A stretch of 64,000 bases of DNA. Source: an uncultured Alphaproteobacteria bacterium. Its GTDB lineage: Bacteria > Pseudomonadota > Alphaproteobacteria > CAAHEQ01 > UBA3637. Location: contig CAKQGY010000001.1 in the NCBI GenBank assembly GCA_934234055.1, positions 62,001-126,000 on the forward strand, in the 5' to 3' direction. This document shows, piece by piece, positions 41,462 through 48,987 of the stretch. Both the position numbers and the translations under genes were made by a program. Positions within the stretch are counted from its first letter, which is position 1; each line of letters starts with the position of its first letter. Below the pieces are notes generated by a model, which saw only the letters and a program-made list of their open reading frames with translations, was not told the origin of the DNA and made no database searches.

Positions 41462-42145
41462 TTATTTGCGGTTATCATAGGTGTCATCGTCGGATTGCGT
41501 GGCCCGGCGGGTCAGCTCTCGGATACCGTAAAAGGGATTAAATACGCACTGCATAAGGTTGGTCAGGCTGATGAGATAATCTGCGGCTATATCCAGGGCC
41601 GAACGGGTCCGTCCTTGGTGAATGGCTCGGATGTCAAAATAGTAAAAGGATGCAAGGCTAAACCACCCCATCCCCGAGGCAAACATCAGAATAATTGCTA
41701 CCGCCAGCAGCGGATCGTCGCTTTCCGTGGAATTACCCGTCATCAGGGCGATCAAAAATTGAATCAGAGCCAAGAAAAAAATCACTTTGCAAAGCTTGAT
41801 ACACGCGGTGGTAGGTTGAACACGCTCTTGAATGTTTTTGGGCCGATAGGTAAATATGTCATAGATTTTGGCGGCTTGTTTGCTCCAAAGCAGGCAAATA
41901 TACAATAAAAATGCGCCGACCGCATAAACCGCAAGCGGAATAGTAATAATCAATGGCAAAATGTAGGCATAGGTGTGTTTGACGACGATTTCTTGGCCCA
42001 GTCCCCAAATGCCGAGTAAAATCATGCAGGCAAAACCACCCATAAATACAACACTCAGTAAATATTGTAAAAAGGACAATACGAGCACTTCACAGGAGAG
42101 AAAAAGAGCCACCACTGTTCTGAAAAATGAGATAATTCGTTCCAT
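41462..42145 (-). CDS. polytopic membrane protein (227 aa)
   Basis: Unrecognised. Four hydrophobic segments are visible: about residues 8-50 (one long or two short), 62-85, 118-136 and 145-166. The ends are charged, the C-terminus being RRATQSDDDTYDNRK. A minus-strand promoter with TTGCTT, 17 bp and TAAAAT lies at about 42177-42205, and AAAAGGAAC precedes the ATG. No link to its neighbours is evident. Confidence 0.7.
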   Translation of the reverse strand: MERIISFFRTVVALFLSCEVLVLSFLQYLLSVVFMGGFACMILLGIWGLGQEIVVKHTYAYILPLIITIPLAVYAVGAFLLYICLLWSKQAAKIYDIFTYRPKNIQERVQPTTACIKLCKVIFFLALIQFLIALMTGNSTESDDPLLAVAIILMFASGMGWFSLASFYYFDIRAIHQGRTRSALDIAADYLISLTNLMQCVFNPFYGIRELTRRATQSDDDTYDNRK

Positions 42146-42290
42146 AAAGTTCCTTTTATTTTTTATTGATTTTATTCGTTTTTTTACGAAAAAGCAACTT
42201 GTTTTTGCAATTTATTTTCGGGGAATGTTATTTTTTGCTTGACTTTATGACACTTTTATGACATTCTGAAAAAGACAAATAGGAGGATTC

Positions 42291-42944
42291 ATGTCAGAAA
42301 AAAAAGTGCGCCCCTATACGGTGGCAGAAGAAGTTTTAAGCAGTTCTATTCATGGGCTGGGTGCTGTGCTGGGTGTGGCGGCGTTGTGCATCTTGGTGGT
42401 CTTGTCGGCGATATATGCAAATGCGTGGGCTGTGGTGTCATCGGCTATCTTTGGGACCAGTATTATATTTTTATACACTTCGTCAACGCTGTATCACGCG
42501 ATCCCCGGTGAGCGAATTAAAAAACGCCTGAAAAAGTTGGACCATATCGCGATTTATTACCTGATAGCAGGGTCGTATACACCGTTTTTGCTGGTCAACC
42601 TGCGCGGAACGGTGGGGTGGACTTTGTTTGGAATTGTGTGGGGATTGGCAGCCTTGGGAACGATTTTAAAGATTGCTGTCGGGGGTGCCGGTACAAAATT
42701 GTGGTCTATCGGGCTGTATACCGTGATGGGGTGGCTGGTCATTTTTGCGTCCAAGCGAATTTACGAAGTTTTGCCGACAGTATCGTTCGTGTTCCTGGTT
42801 TTGGGTGGGTTATTTTATACTTTCGGCATTCTTTTTTATGTGTGGAAAAGCAAAAAATATACGCATTCTATTTGGCACTTGTTCGTCTTGGGCGGAACGA
42901 TTATGCACTTTTTCGCGATCCTGTTCGGGTGCGTTTTGCTGTAA
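42291..42944 (+). CDS. trhA: hemolysin III / TrhA (PAQR-like) membrane protein
   Basis: A 217-residue protein with seven membrane helices. SSSIHGLGAVLGVAAL, SSTLYHAIP, LDHIAIYYLIAGSYTPF and, at the end, IWHLFVLGGTIMHFF carry the conserved His, Asp and Ser residues of the hemolysin III/PAQR (CREST) superfamily, which form a zinc site. Bacterial members are implicated in membrane energetics and lipid homeostasis rather than true haemolysis. TAGGAGG precedes the start. Confidence 0.9.
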   Translation: MSEKKVRPYTVAEEVLSSSIHGLGAVLGVAALCILVVLSAIYANAWAVVSSAIFGTSIIFLYTSSTLYHAIPGERIKKRLKKLDHIAIYYLIAGSYTPFLLVNLRGTVGWTLFGIVWGLAALGTILKIAVGGAGTKLWSIGLYTVMGWLVIFASKRIYEVLPTVSFVFLVLGGLFYTFGILFYVWKSKKYTHSIWHLFVLGGTIMHFFAILFGCVLL

Positions 42945-42968
42945 AATCAAGTAGTTATATGTATATGC

Positions 42969-42997
42969 TTGCCTTTTTTTGGTTTTCGTGGTATAAT
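42969..42997 (+). promoter_or_regulatory. promoter of the Nudix gene
   Basis: -35 TTGCCT (42969-42974), 17 bp, -10 TATAAT (42992-42997). Confidence 0.7.
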
Positions 42998-43039
42998 AGA
43001 CCTATAGGGCAAAGGTGCCCCTGGTGAAAGGAATGAACT

Positions 43040-43891
43040 ATGACAATATATAACCCGTATGAAAACATTGACCCGCGCTTTGATATGAGCAAGATTAAAA
43101 TCATCTATGCGCCGTTGGATGGAGGGGCTTATTTGCCCCGGGCCAAGCAAGTGTTTAAGTCTTTGCAGGCCAACCTGCCGCCCGAAGAAGTGGCTGTGCG
43201 GGATGCAGAATGGGCCAAAGCGAATGCCAAAGAGCCGCTGCAAAACGAACAAATGGTGTCTGTGCGGTTTGTGGATACGGCAAATGGAGACTTGAAAGTG
43301 GCGCCGGCCGAATATCGGGACTGGAAAACCATGGCGAAGAAAGGCTTTTACAAGTCCTTTGGCGATATGTATATTCCGAATTCGCTGAATGTTCAGATGT
43401 TGGTGCAGACGGCAGATAGTTACTTGGTCCTGGGGGATCGGCCGCCCAAAGAAAACGGCAAGCAGCCGGCTTTCCAGATCCCGGGTGGTATGTTGGACAC
43501 GACGGACAAGCGCGACGGCGTGTTGGCCCCTGATGTAGCGGCTCGGCGTGAGTTAAAAGAAGAACTGGGCAATGTGCCGGTGAAGAATGTGTCGTTCTTG
43601 GGCACTTCGTTTTATGCGGGGCGTGTGATTACAACTTTGTATTACACGGCGCAGTTGGCGATGACGGCCAAGGAATTGACCGCTTGGCGCGAGGCGAATA
43701 AAGATAAAATCAAGGATCACAAAGAGTTCCCGAAAGAGCACTATGTGCCTTTGACCGAGCAGGGGATTGCCGATGCGCGGGCCAGCAAACGGCTGCGCGA
43801 GACGGCCGAGGTGGGTTTGATCTTAAAGGGGAAACAGGCTTTGGGTGAAGAGTGGTTTGCCAAAAACTGCCCGCGTCGTATGCGGGAATAG
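43040..43891 (+). CDS. Nudix hydrolase-like protein
   Basis: A 283-residue protein. The Nudix box is seen as FQIPGGMLDTTDKRDG followed by APDVAARRELKEELGNV (about residues 148-178): the glycine, the RE-x2-EE-x-G core and the preceding strand are right, but the distance from the glycine to RELKEELG is longer than the canonical GX5EX7REUXEEXGU. Enzymes of this fold hydrolyse nucleoside diphosphates linked to other groups; the substrate is unknown. The N-terminal 110 residues do not match anything I recognise. AAAGGAATG precedes the start. Confidence 0.75.
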   Translation: MTIYNPYENIDPRFDMSKIKIIYAPLDGGAYLPRAKQVFKSLQANLPPEEVAVRDAEWAKANAKEPLQNEQMVSVRFVDTANGDLKVAPAEYRDWKTMAKKGFYKSFGDMYIPNSLNVQMLVQTADSYLVLGDRPPKENGKQPAFQIPGGMLDTTDKRDGVLAPDVAARRELKEELGNVPVKNVSFLGTSFYAGRVITTLYYTAQLAMTAKELTAWREANKDKIKDHKEFPKEHYVPLTEQGIADARASKRLRETAEVGLILKGKQALGEEWFAKNCPRRMRE

Positions 43892-43906
43892 CCCCTTGTA
43901 AAACAG

Positions 43907-43936
43907 AAAAGGTCGGCGGGGTGCCGGCCTTTTTTA
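43907..43936. terminator. bidirectional terminator after the Nudix gene
   Basis: AAAAGGTCGGC and GCCGGCCTTTTTT. It reaches into the last codons of the convergent gene ending at 43934. Confidence 0.8.
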
Positions 43937-44272
43937 TAGATCTTGCAGAATTTTTGCTTTCCCGGATTCATAAGCCTCGGGCGAGATAATGCCTTTTTCT
44001 TTCAGGGTGTGCAGTTTGTCCAGCGCGTCCAGGCATGCCGAGGGATTACTGCTTTCCACGGCAACTTTCGTTTTATACACCAACGACAAAATCAGGGCTA
44101 TAAACCAAGTGAAGCCCACAAAAATACTGAACCAACACAGGATTTGAATTATGGATATATCACTGTCCGAGACTCCCCGCTTGCGGGCAATTTTGACCGG
44201 CAAAAACAACAGAAGGAAAAACAGACAAACAAGACAGATAGCAATCAGAAGGAAAAATAAACTTTCTAACAT
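43934..44272 (-). CDS. small membrane protein with SHOCT-like C-terminus
   Basis: A 112-residue protein. Two hydrophobic helices (about residues 3-27 and 43-66) are joined by a short basic loop (KIARKRGVSDSD), the layout of the superinfection-immunity-like small membrane proteins. The C-terminal ALDKLHTLKEKGIISPEAYE then KAKILQDL is a SHOCT-type motif (LxxLxxLKxxGxIs-eEY-xxKxxIL). Role unknown. A similar C-terminal motif starts the DUF2157 protein at 48170. Confidence 0.75.
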   Translation of the reverse strand: MLESLFFLLIAICLVCLFFLLLFLPVKIARKRGVSDSDISIIQILCWFSIFVGFTWFIALILSLVYKTKVAVESSNPSACLDALDKLHTLKEKGIISPEAYESGKAKILQDL

Positions 44273-44349
44273 AATGAACTCCTTTTCCCTTTATTTTACA
44301 TAAGTGGCAAAATGCAAGGAATAATTTTGCGCAAAAGGCAACATTGCTG

Positions 44350-44378
44350 TTGACATATGATTCCGGGTAATGTAATAT
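44350..44378 (+). promoter_or_regulatory. promoter of the DNA methyltransferase gene
   Basis: -35 TTGACA (44350-44355), 17 bp, -10 TAATAT (44373-44378). Confidence 0.7.
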
Positions 44379-44403
44379 GCGCTATATATGAGTGGGGTAG
44401 CCT

Positions 44404-45066
44404 ATGGAAAAATCAAAATTTCAACGCAATAAAAAACAGCAAGGCAACGGGATAGCGCTTTTACAATCCTTGGAACAGGAAAGTGTGCGGGCCGTTTTCT
44501 TTGATCCGCAGTATCGTGGGATTTTGGATAAAATGAAATATGGTAATGAGGGACAGAAACGTGGAAAAGAAAGGCATCGCCTGCCGCAAATGACCGAAGA
44601 AATTATTAAAGCGTTTTTGCAGGAAATAGACAGGGTTTTGATGAAAAACGGCTATCTGTTTTTGTGGATTGATAAATTTCACTTGGTGGAGGGGATTCAT
44701 TCTTGGCTGCAAGGGATTCAAGACTTGGCCCCCGTGGATATGATTGTGTGGAATAAAATGAAGATTGGTATGGGATACCGGACCAGAAGGAAGTCAGAAT
44801 ACCTGGTGGTTCTGCAAAAAGCACCAAGAACGGCGAAAAACAGCTGGTCGCTTCACAATATCCCCGATGTTTGGGACGAGAAAGTGTCAGGAAAAAATCA
44901 TACGCATACCAAGCCTGTCAACCTGCAAGCGGCTTTGATTCGGTCTGTTTGTCAGAGTCAGCAAGATTTGATCTGTGATCCCGCCAGCGGCAGTTATTCG
45001 GTTCTGGCCGCCTGTCAAGCAGCCGGAGTCAATTTTATCGGCTGTGATTTGGTTTATGGAGAGTAA
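44404..45066 (+). CDS. orphan DNA methyltransferase (N4/N6 amino type)
   Basis: A 220-residue enzyme. The catalytic motif IV is FFDPQYRGILDKMKYGNEG (DPQY in place of DPPY, about residues 33-51), followed by LPQM and a strand LFLWIDKFHL. The SAM-binding motif I is at the C-terminal end, DPASGSYSVLAACQAAGVNF, so the domain order is IV then I (beta class). It modifies an amino group of A or C. No restriction endonuclease, specificity subunit or repair gene lies next to it. A solitary regulatory methylase or a phage remnant are both possible. Confidence 0.82.
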   Translation: MEKSKFQRNKKQQGNGIALLQSLEQESVRAVFFDPQYRGILDKMKYGNEGQKRGKERHRLPQMTEEIIKAFLQEIDRVLMKNGYLFLWIDKFHLVEGIHSWLQGIQDLAPVDMIVWNKMKIGMGYRTRRKSEYLVVLQKAPRTAKNSWSLHNIPDVWDEKVSGKNHTHTKPVNLQAALIRSVCQSQQDLICDPASGSYSVLAACQAAGVNFIGCDLVYGE

Positions 45067-45210
45067 AAAGATATTATTTTGTTGTCCTAGTTTCTTATTT
45101 TTCCTTTTTTCCATAGTTTGGGCGTCACAATAAATTATTTATATGATGTCAATAATAAATATAAAAATGATGCGAGAATAAGGCGGTAGGGGCGGGGATT
45201 TGTGATATGG
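45067..45210. other. AT-rich gap
   Basis: No gene, terminator or promoter is supported here. Confidence 0.4.
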
Positions 45211-45705
45211 TTATTCAAATTTTTTATCACATTTGGTAATATAATGTCCCAGAATAAAAAGAGAAATAATCCATCCTACAAGAGCCGCAATATAAATGAT
45301 ACCAAGGCGTGCTCCGCTTTGCGTATCTACTTGAATGCTGGTAAAATAAGATGGTATACCGAGCCAAATAATCGTTAAAAGTCCTTGCCCCCAGATAAAA
45401 TATTTGCGTAATTTAGGAGAACGAGCATTACAAAAGCACCTTGGCGCGGGGTATTTGAAACCGCCATTGTTCCAAATGTTATTGATACGGCACCGGCCTG
45501 TAAATGTGGTAAAGTAATCTCCCCAAAATGGGATTTTCATTTCAATGATTAAATAGACAAAGATGGCTATAATTTGATATGCAATTGTGCATAGTATCCC
45601 ATAATTGAAGTAAAGAAAAATGGAGATTCCCACGTGTATCATACACAATAATAAAAGAATAAATAATCCTGATAATAATTCTAACAATACCTTTAATAAA
45701 GACAC
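45211..45705 (-). CDS. polytopic membrane protein (164 aa)
   Basis: Unrecognised. Four membrane segments (about residues 7-30, 34-56, 104-123 and 135-157) with a central cytoplasmic or periplasmic loop containing cysteines (GRCRINNIW, PRCFCNARSPK). The start is taken as GTG 45705 because GGAG stands 8 bp upstream; a GTG ten codons earlier has no ribosome-binding site and lies inside the inverted repeat. Codon use is AT-richer than the neighbours. Confidence 0.65.
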   Translation of the reverse strand: MSLLKVLLELLSGLFILLLLCMIHVGISIFLYFNYGILCTIAYQIIAIFVYLIIEMKIPFWGDYFTTFTGRCRINNIWNNGGFKYPAPRCFCNARSPKLRKYFIWGQGLLTIIWLGIPSYFTSIQVDTQSGARLGIIYIAALVGWIISLFILGHYITKCDKKFE

Positions 45706-45721
45706 TTTGTTTGCTCCGTTA

Positions 45722-45802
45722 ACGCTATCATACACGAGGAAGCTGGCGAATAATAAAACCTGCTATGCTTTGTATGATAGCGTATATTATTTTTAAAGTC
45801 AA
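45722..45802 (-). promoter_or_regulatory. promoter with 12-bp inverted repeat in the leader
   Basis: Minus strand -35 TTGACT (45802-45797), 17 bp, -10 TATCAT (45779-45774). The -10 box lies within one arm (45783-45772, ACGCTATCATAC) of a perfect 12-bp inverted repeat whose other arm is at 45733-45722. This could be an operator or a leader hairpin. Confidence 0.5.
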
Positions 45803-46012
45803 ACAGAAAAATTTACATCAAATTCGCGTGTTTCAAACCACCTCGGACAATGAATAAAAATAAAGCGTCACAAAGAGCTGGGGCGGTATTTATTCGGGAT
45901 TAAAATCCCTTACCCTACGGGCCGCCTGCGGTGTTGCCTGCGCCCGGCGGTTTGCTGTCGCTTGCCTTGGGCTGCGGCCGAACTAGCGGGTTCATTTACT
46001 CGTCCCGTGACC
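45803..46012. other. noncoding gap with GC-rich patch
   Basis: No gene is supported. About 110 bp (45900-46010) are far richer in G+C than the AT-rich flanks and hold GCCGCC/GGCGG palindromic elements; it could be a repeat element or a structured RNA. Confidence 0.4.
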
Positions 46013-46046
46013 AAAAAAAAAGGTCGGTTTTATACCGACCTTTTTT
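46013..46046. terminator. bidirectional terminator downstream of tRNA-fMet
   Basis: A8, arms AGGTCGGT and ACCGACCT around TTTAT, T6. It ends the minus-strand tRNA transcript. Confidence 0.85.
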
Positions 46047-46050
46047 ATTT

Positions 46051-46128
46051 TGGTTGCAGGGGTGGGATTTGAACCACACGACCTCCAGGTTATGAGCCTG
46101 GCAAGCTACCGGACTGCTCTACCCTGCG
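46051..46128 (-). tRNA. initiator tRNA-fMet (anticodon CAT) with one extra base
   Basis: 78 nt with encoded CCA. The first base C faces A at position 72, the unpaired 1:72 hallmark of bacterial initiators, and the anticodon stem CCAGG/CCTGG flanks CTCATAA (its three G-C pairs next to the loop are absent as GGG/CCC but the stem is strong). The T stem pairs GTG-GG with CCCAC only if one T is bulged (GTGTGG), one base more than normal. Confidence 0.92.
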
Positions 46129-46141
46129 ATAAGATAACGCT

Positions 46142-46170
46142 ATCATAGCGCTTTTTTTCCCGTTTGTCAA
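46142..46170 (-). promoter_or_regulatory. tRNA-fMet promoter
   Basis: Minus strand -35 TTGACA (46170-46165), 17 bp, -10 TATGAT (46147-46142), followed by AGCGTTA, as in the leader of the 45211 gene. Confidence 0.75.
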
Positions 46171-46307
46171 GACCTCTTTATTGATTTTTCATATTTTTTT
46201 CACTTTTACCCCATCCATTCGTCTGGGTTGGGTGTATCGGGGCTTGATAAAACGATCCGTTATGTCTACTTGGGATTTGTTTCTATTACACCAAAGGAGA
46301 AGGAAAA

Positions 46308-46763
46308 ATGAAAAAAACACTGTTAGTTTTATTGATGTCATCAGCTCTGTGCTTGGGCGCTTGTTCAACAAACAAAGCCACCTGTCCGGCCGAAGGAAAA
46401 TGTTCCTCTTGCCATCGGCGCGAAATGCGGTATGAAAAAACACCGGCTTACTTCGCGTTTGATTCAGTGGCCTTGACACAAAAAGATAAAGATAATCTGG
46501 ATCAAATTGCCAGACGCTTGCACGCAAATCCACAAGAACGAATCATTATTTCGGGCTATGCGGACAGCACGGGGCCGGCGGCTTATAATATGAAGTTGTC
46601 TAAACACCGGGCGCAAGTTGCAGCGACTTATTTGGAAACCCAGGGTATTATGGCTGACCGGATCAGCACACGCGGCTATGGGGCCTCGCACTTTGCAGAT
46701 GCGAATACGACAATGGCCGAGCGCGCCAAAAATCGCCGAATAGAAGTGACTTTTGAAAAATAA
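46308..46763 (+). CDS. OmpA/Pal-like peptidoglycan-binding lipoprotein
   Basis: A 151-residue lipoprotein. The signal peptide ends in lipobox LGAC (Cys at about residue 19). A short cysteine-containing linker (KATCPAEGKCSSCHRRE) leads to an OmpA-C domain starting YFAFDSVALTQKDKDNL, with SGYADSTG, SKHRAQVAATYL and RGYGASHF, and ending NRRIEVTF. The domain binds diaminopimelate of peptidoglycan. It resembles Pal, but no tol genes are near and the extra cysteines are unusual, so I do not give the symbol. AAAGGAG precedes the ATG. Confidence 0.88.
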   Translation: MKKTLLVLLMSSALCLGACSTNKATCPAEGKCSSCHRREMRYEKTPAYFAFDSVALTQKDKDNLDQIARRLHANPQERIIISGYADSTGPAAYNMKLSKHRAQVAATYLETQGIMADRISTRGYGASHFADANTTMAERAKNRRIEVTFEK

Positions 46764-46767
46764 CACG

Positions 46768-46804
46768 AAAACGCCCTGAAAAATACAGGGCGTTTGTTTT
46801 TTTT
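46768..46804. terminator. bidirectional terminator
   Basis: Arms AAACGCCCTG and CAGGGCGTTT around AAAAATA, then T-rich. It separates the convergent OmpA-like and GDYXXLXY genes. Confidence 0.85.
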
Positions 46805-46810
46805 AGTTTC

Positions 46811-47200
46811 TTAAAAAGCTGGTTTACCGTTCAGCAAAAGCGTCTTGGCGACCGGGCGCTGACCGGACTGGTAAGCGAAAACAATCTTGGCCTGGGTGTG
46901 CGCGGATTGAATGGATCGTTCCAACGAATGCGCTTGATTTTCGGGCACATAAAAGCGGTTGATGTCAGTAAAAGCCGTCCGCGGACAATTTCCGTTCCAA
47001 TCGGCTTGATGACAATCGGCATGTTCCCAATCAATCTGAAACAAGATATAATGACCCGACAAGAAATTGCGCGGATCGTATCCTTGGATCGGCAAAACCA
47101 CCTCTTGCGCGCGGTGGGTGAATGATGTGTAATACATCATCCAACCCGCCACGATCACAAACGGTACCGCCAGTAAAAAAGCGACAACCTTGTTATTCAT
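46811..47200 (-). CDS. GDYXXLXY-domain membrane-anchored protein
   Basis: A 129-residue protein with one N-terminal membrane helix (about residues 5-22). The family motif appears as YDPRNFLSGHYILFQIDW (GDYxxLxY-like, here SGHYILFQ). Proteins of this family are usually encoded next to a DUF2157 membrane protein, as here: its start overlaps the DUF2157 stop by 8 bp. Function unknown; two cysteines in DCHQADWNGNCP might form a disulfide outside the membrane. Confidence 0.85.
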   Translation of the reverse strand: MNNKVVAFLLAVPFVIVAGWMMYYTSFTHRAQEVVLPIQGYDPRNFLSGHYILFQIDWEHADCHQADWNGNCPRTAFTDINRFYVPENQAHSLERSIQSAHTQAKIVFAYQSGQRPVAKTLLLNGKPAF

Positions 47201-48170
47201 GGTGCACCAACTTGTTAAAGAAGTTTTGGATATTGTTGAAGAAATAATAATATCCGCCTGTTAAAATCAACAGCAGTGTGCCAAAGAATACCAGTTGAAT
47301 TCCAATGCTCATCAGGTTATAATACGCCCCGCAGAACAGTAGGAAAACCCGGAATGCCATAAAGATAAACATATAATGACAAAACCGAACTTCGCGATCT
47401 TCGGATTTGGGCAGTGTCCCCAGCATAATCAAAAAGATGACCGTGGAGATAACGCCGGCCACTGAATCAGCATCGATGTCGCCGCAAAACAACGTGAAAA
47501 TAGCCAGGCAGAATGCGATGTTGCGCAGCAGGCTGACCTTTTTCCCGCCCAAGAACGATAAGAAAACAAAGATAGATAAGATTCCCGCAATCATCATATA
47601 GTTCAAGAACCGAATCAGGTCGCTTAAATACTCCCATGTGCCGAACACAAACAGGACAACCGAGCAAAACGGTAAGAACTTTAAGCGTGTTAAAAACAGC
47701 AATGGCAAGGACAAGAACCACCAAATGGCACACCCCTTGTTCCACGTGATGGCCAAGTTAAATGATTGTTGAATAATCGCCATATTTCCGCCGATCAAAA
47801 AGAATGAGACGAACAACAGAACTTCTTTCCAGGCATTTTTGCCGATGGAGTGGGTGTAAAATACGCCCATAAGCGACAGAGCCAGCAGTCCCAATCCGCC
47901 ACCTAATTTTACGGCGTTTGGAATGATTGACCAATTCGCCCCGATCATCAGTCCTACGCCCGCCAAAATGCAGGAAATCCCCGCCAAAATAATGATGAAC
48001 ATAATCTTGCTGCGTTTCTCCTCGGGGGACAGCGTGTTAAAATGGCTGATGAAACTTTGCTTGGCTTCCTTTTTGTGAAGTTGACCGATGGCAGCGAAAT
48101 ATTCTTCGTCTGTCAGAGCGCCTTTCTGTTTTAATTCTTGTAAATTTTTCAAATCGTTATTTTCTGTCAT
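47193..48170 (-). CDS. DUF2157-type polytopic membrane protein
   Basis: A 325-residue protein. The N-terminal LKNLQELKQKGALTDEEYFA is a SHOCT-like segment. FNTLSPEEKRSKIMFIIILA leads into nine or ten membrane helices (residues 56-320). This layout and the partner GDYXXLXY gene match DUF2157. Role unknown. AAAGGAG precedes the start at 48170. It sits near the end of the minus-strand gene train behind gyrA. Confidence 0.85.
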   Translation of the reverse strand: MTENNDLKNLQELKQKGALTDEEYFAAIGQLHKKEAKQSFISHFNTLSPEEKRSKIMFIIILAGISCILAGVGLMIGANWSIIPNAVKLGGGLGLLALSLMGVFYTHSIGKNAWKEVLLFVSFFLIGGNMAIIQQSFNLAITWNKGCAIWWFLSLPLLFLTRLKFLPFCSVVLFVFGTWEYLSDLIRFLNYMMIAGILSIFVFLSFLGGKKVSLLRNIAFCLAIFTLFCGDIDADSVAGVISTVIFLIMLGTLPKSEDREVRFCHYMFIFMAFRVFLLFCGAYYNLMSIGIQLVFFGTLLLILTGGYYYFFNNIQNFFNKLVHHE

Positions 48171-48183
48171 TCAAGTTCTCCTT

Positions 48184-48318
48184 TCAGTTTTCGTTTTGGG
48201 TGACAGCATAGGGGACGGGGTAGATACTGTCCCGCGGCGCCACGGGGCGAGAAGACCGCCCGCATGCCGCCAAAGTCAGCATCACTATTCCCGCCCAGCC
48301 GATCAGTTTAATCCACAT
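48184..48318 (-). CDS. small lipoprotein (44 aa)
   Basis: A short gene between the cyclophilin and DUF2157 genes: MWIKLIGWAGIVMLTLAAC then GRSSRPVAPRDSIYPVPYAV. Residues 1-18 are a signal peptide with lipobox LAAC (Cys at 19). The mature part is only 26 residues and Pro/Tyr-rich (YPVPY), like LptM-type entericidin-sized lipoproteins. Its ATG lies inside the end of the cyclophilin gene (11-bp overlap), so translation is probably coupled. The gene is short but the lipobox, overlap and spacing to the next ribosome-binding site support it. Confidence 0.65.
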   Translation of the reverse strand: MWIKLIGWAGIVMLTLAACGRSSRPVAPRDSIYPVPYAVTQNEN

Positions 48319-48850
48319 CGGCAGCAACCTGCATTTTGACGATAATATCGGGCTTGGCCACGGCGCCGTTGTTGGCCGAGGTGCCGGCTTTGATCATATC
48401 TACATATTCCATACCCGAGACGACTTTACCGAAAACGGTGTATTGTCTGTCCAAAAACCGAGCGTCGGCAAAGCAGATGAAAAATTGGCTGTCGGCACTG
48501 TTGGGATCCATGGCGCGTGCCATAGAAACCGTGCCGCGGACATGCGGTGTAGCATTAAACTCGGCCTTTAATTTTTTGCCCGAGCCCCCCATACCGGTGC
48601 CCGTTGGATCGCCCGTTTGAGCCATAAAACCGGGAATAACGCGGTGGAACTTGACCCCGTCGTAAAAGCCTTGGCGGGTAAGCTCTTTGATCCGCGCCAC
48701 ATGATTGGGTGCAATTTTCGGATCCAACGCGATCACAACGCGCCCGTAATCTAAATCCATATAGAGTGTGTTTTCTTTATCCATTGTTTCTGCCTTTCCT
48801 GTCAGAGTTAAAAAAAGTGTTAAGATAAAAGTAAAAATTAGTTTTTTCAT
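48308..48850 (-). CDS. periplasmic cyclophilin-type peptidyl-prolyl isomerase
   Basis: A 180-residue cyclophilin with a signal peptide (MKKLIFTFILTLFLTLTGKA). The catalytic arginine is in FYDGVKFHRVIPGFMAQTGD (about residues 62-81); GTVSMARA, SQFFICF and YTVFGKVVSGM follow as in PpiA/PpiB. It speeds proline isomerisation during folding outside the cytoplasm. The ATG overlaps the stop of the 46-residue gene upstream (ATGA). Confidence 0.93.
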   Translation of the reverse strand: MKKLIFTFILTLFLTLTGKAETMDKENTLYMDLDYGRVVIALDPKIAPNHVARIKELTRQGFYDGVKFHRVIPGFMAQTGDPTGTGMGGSGKKLKAEFNATPHVRGTVSMARAMDPNSADSQFFICFADARFLDRQYTVFGKVVSGMEYVDMIKAGTSANNGAVAKPDIIVKMQVAADVD

Positions 48851-48987
48851 TGTTGGACTCCTTGCTCGGTGGTGGTGGGGGCAGGGGCTGTCGGAAGCGG
48901 TTGGCGCAGACCCAAAATCCCGCCGATGGCAATTCCCGCCAGAAACAGCCAGAAATATGTCATTTTTGACATTTTTTTATTCTTCAT
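48847..48987 (-). CDS. small single-helix membrane protein (46 aa)
   Basis: MKNKKMSKMTYFWLFLAGIA continues with IGGILGLRQPLPTAPAPT. One membrane helix (about residues 10-27) follows a basic N-terminus; the rest is a short Pro/Thr tail facing outward. Both ends are joined to neighbours by 4-bp ATGA overlaps, with the 94-residue gene upstream and the cyclophilin gene downstream. That tight coupling is the main evidence that it is real. Function unknown. Confidence 0.65.
   Translation of the reverse strand: MKNKKMSKMTYFWLFLAGIAIGGILGLRQPLPTAPAPTTTEQGVQQ

Noticed and set aside
44404..45066. Restriction-modification system around the DNA methyltransferase
   Set aside because: Flanking genes are small membrane proteins with no nuclease motifs.
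45706..45735. Longer GTG start for the membrane protein at 45211
   Set aside because: No ribosome-binding site there and the sequence lies in the inverted repeat; GTG 45705 has GGAG upstream.
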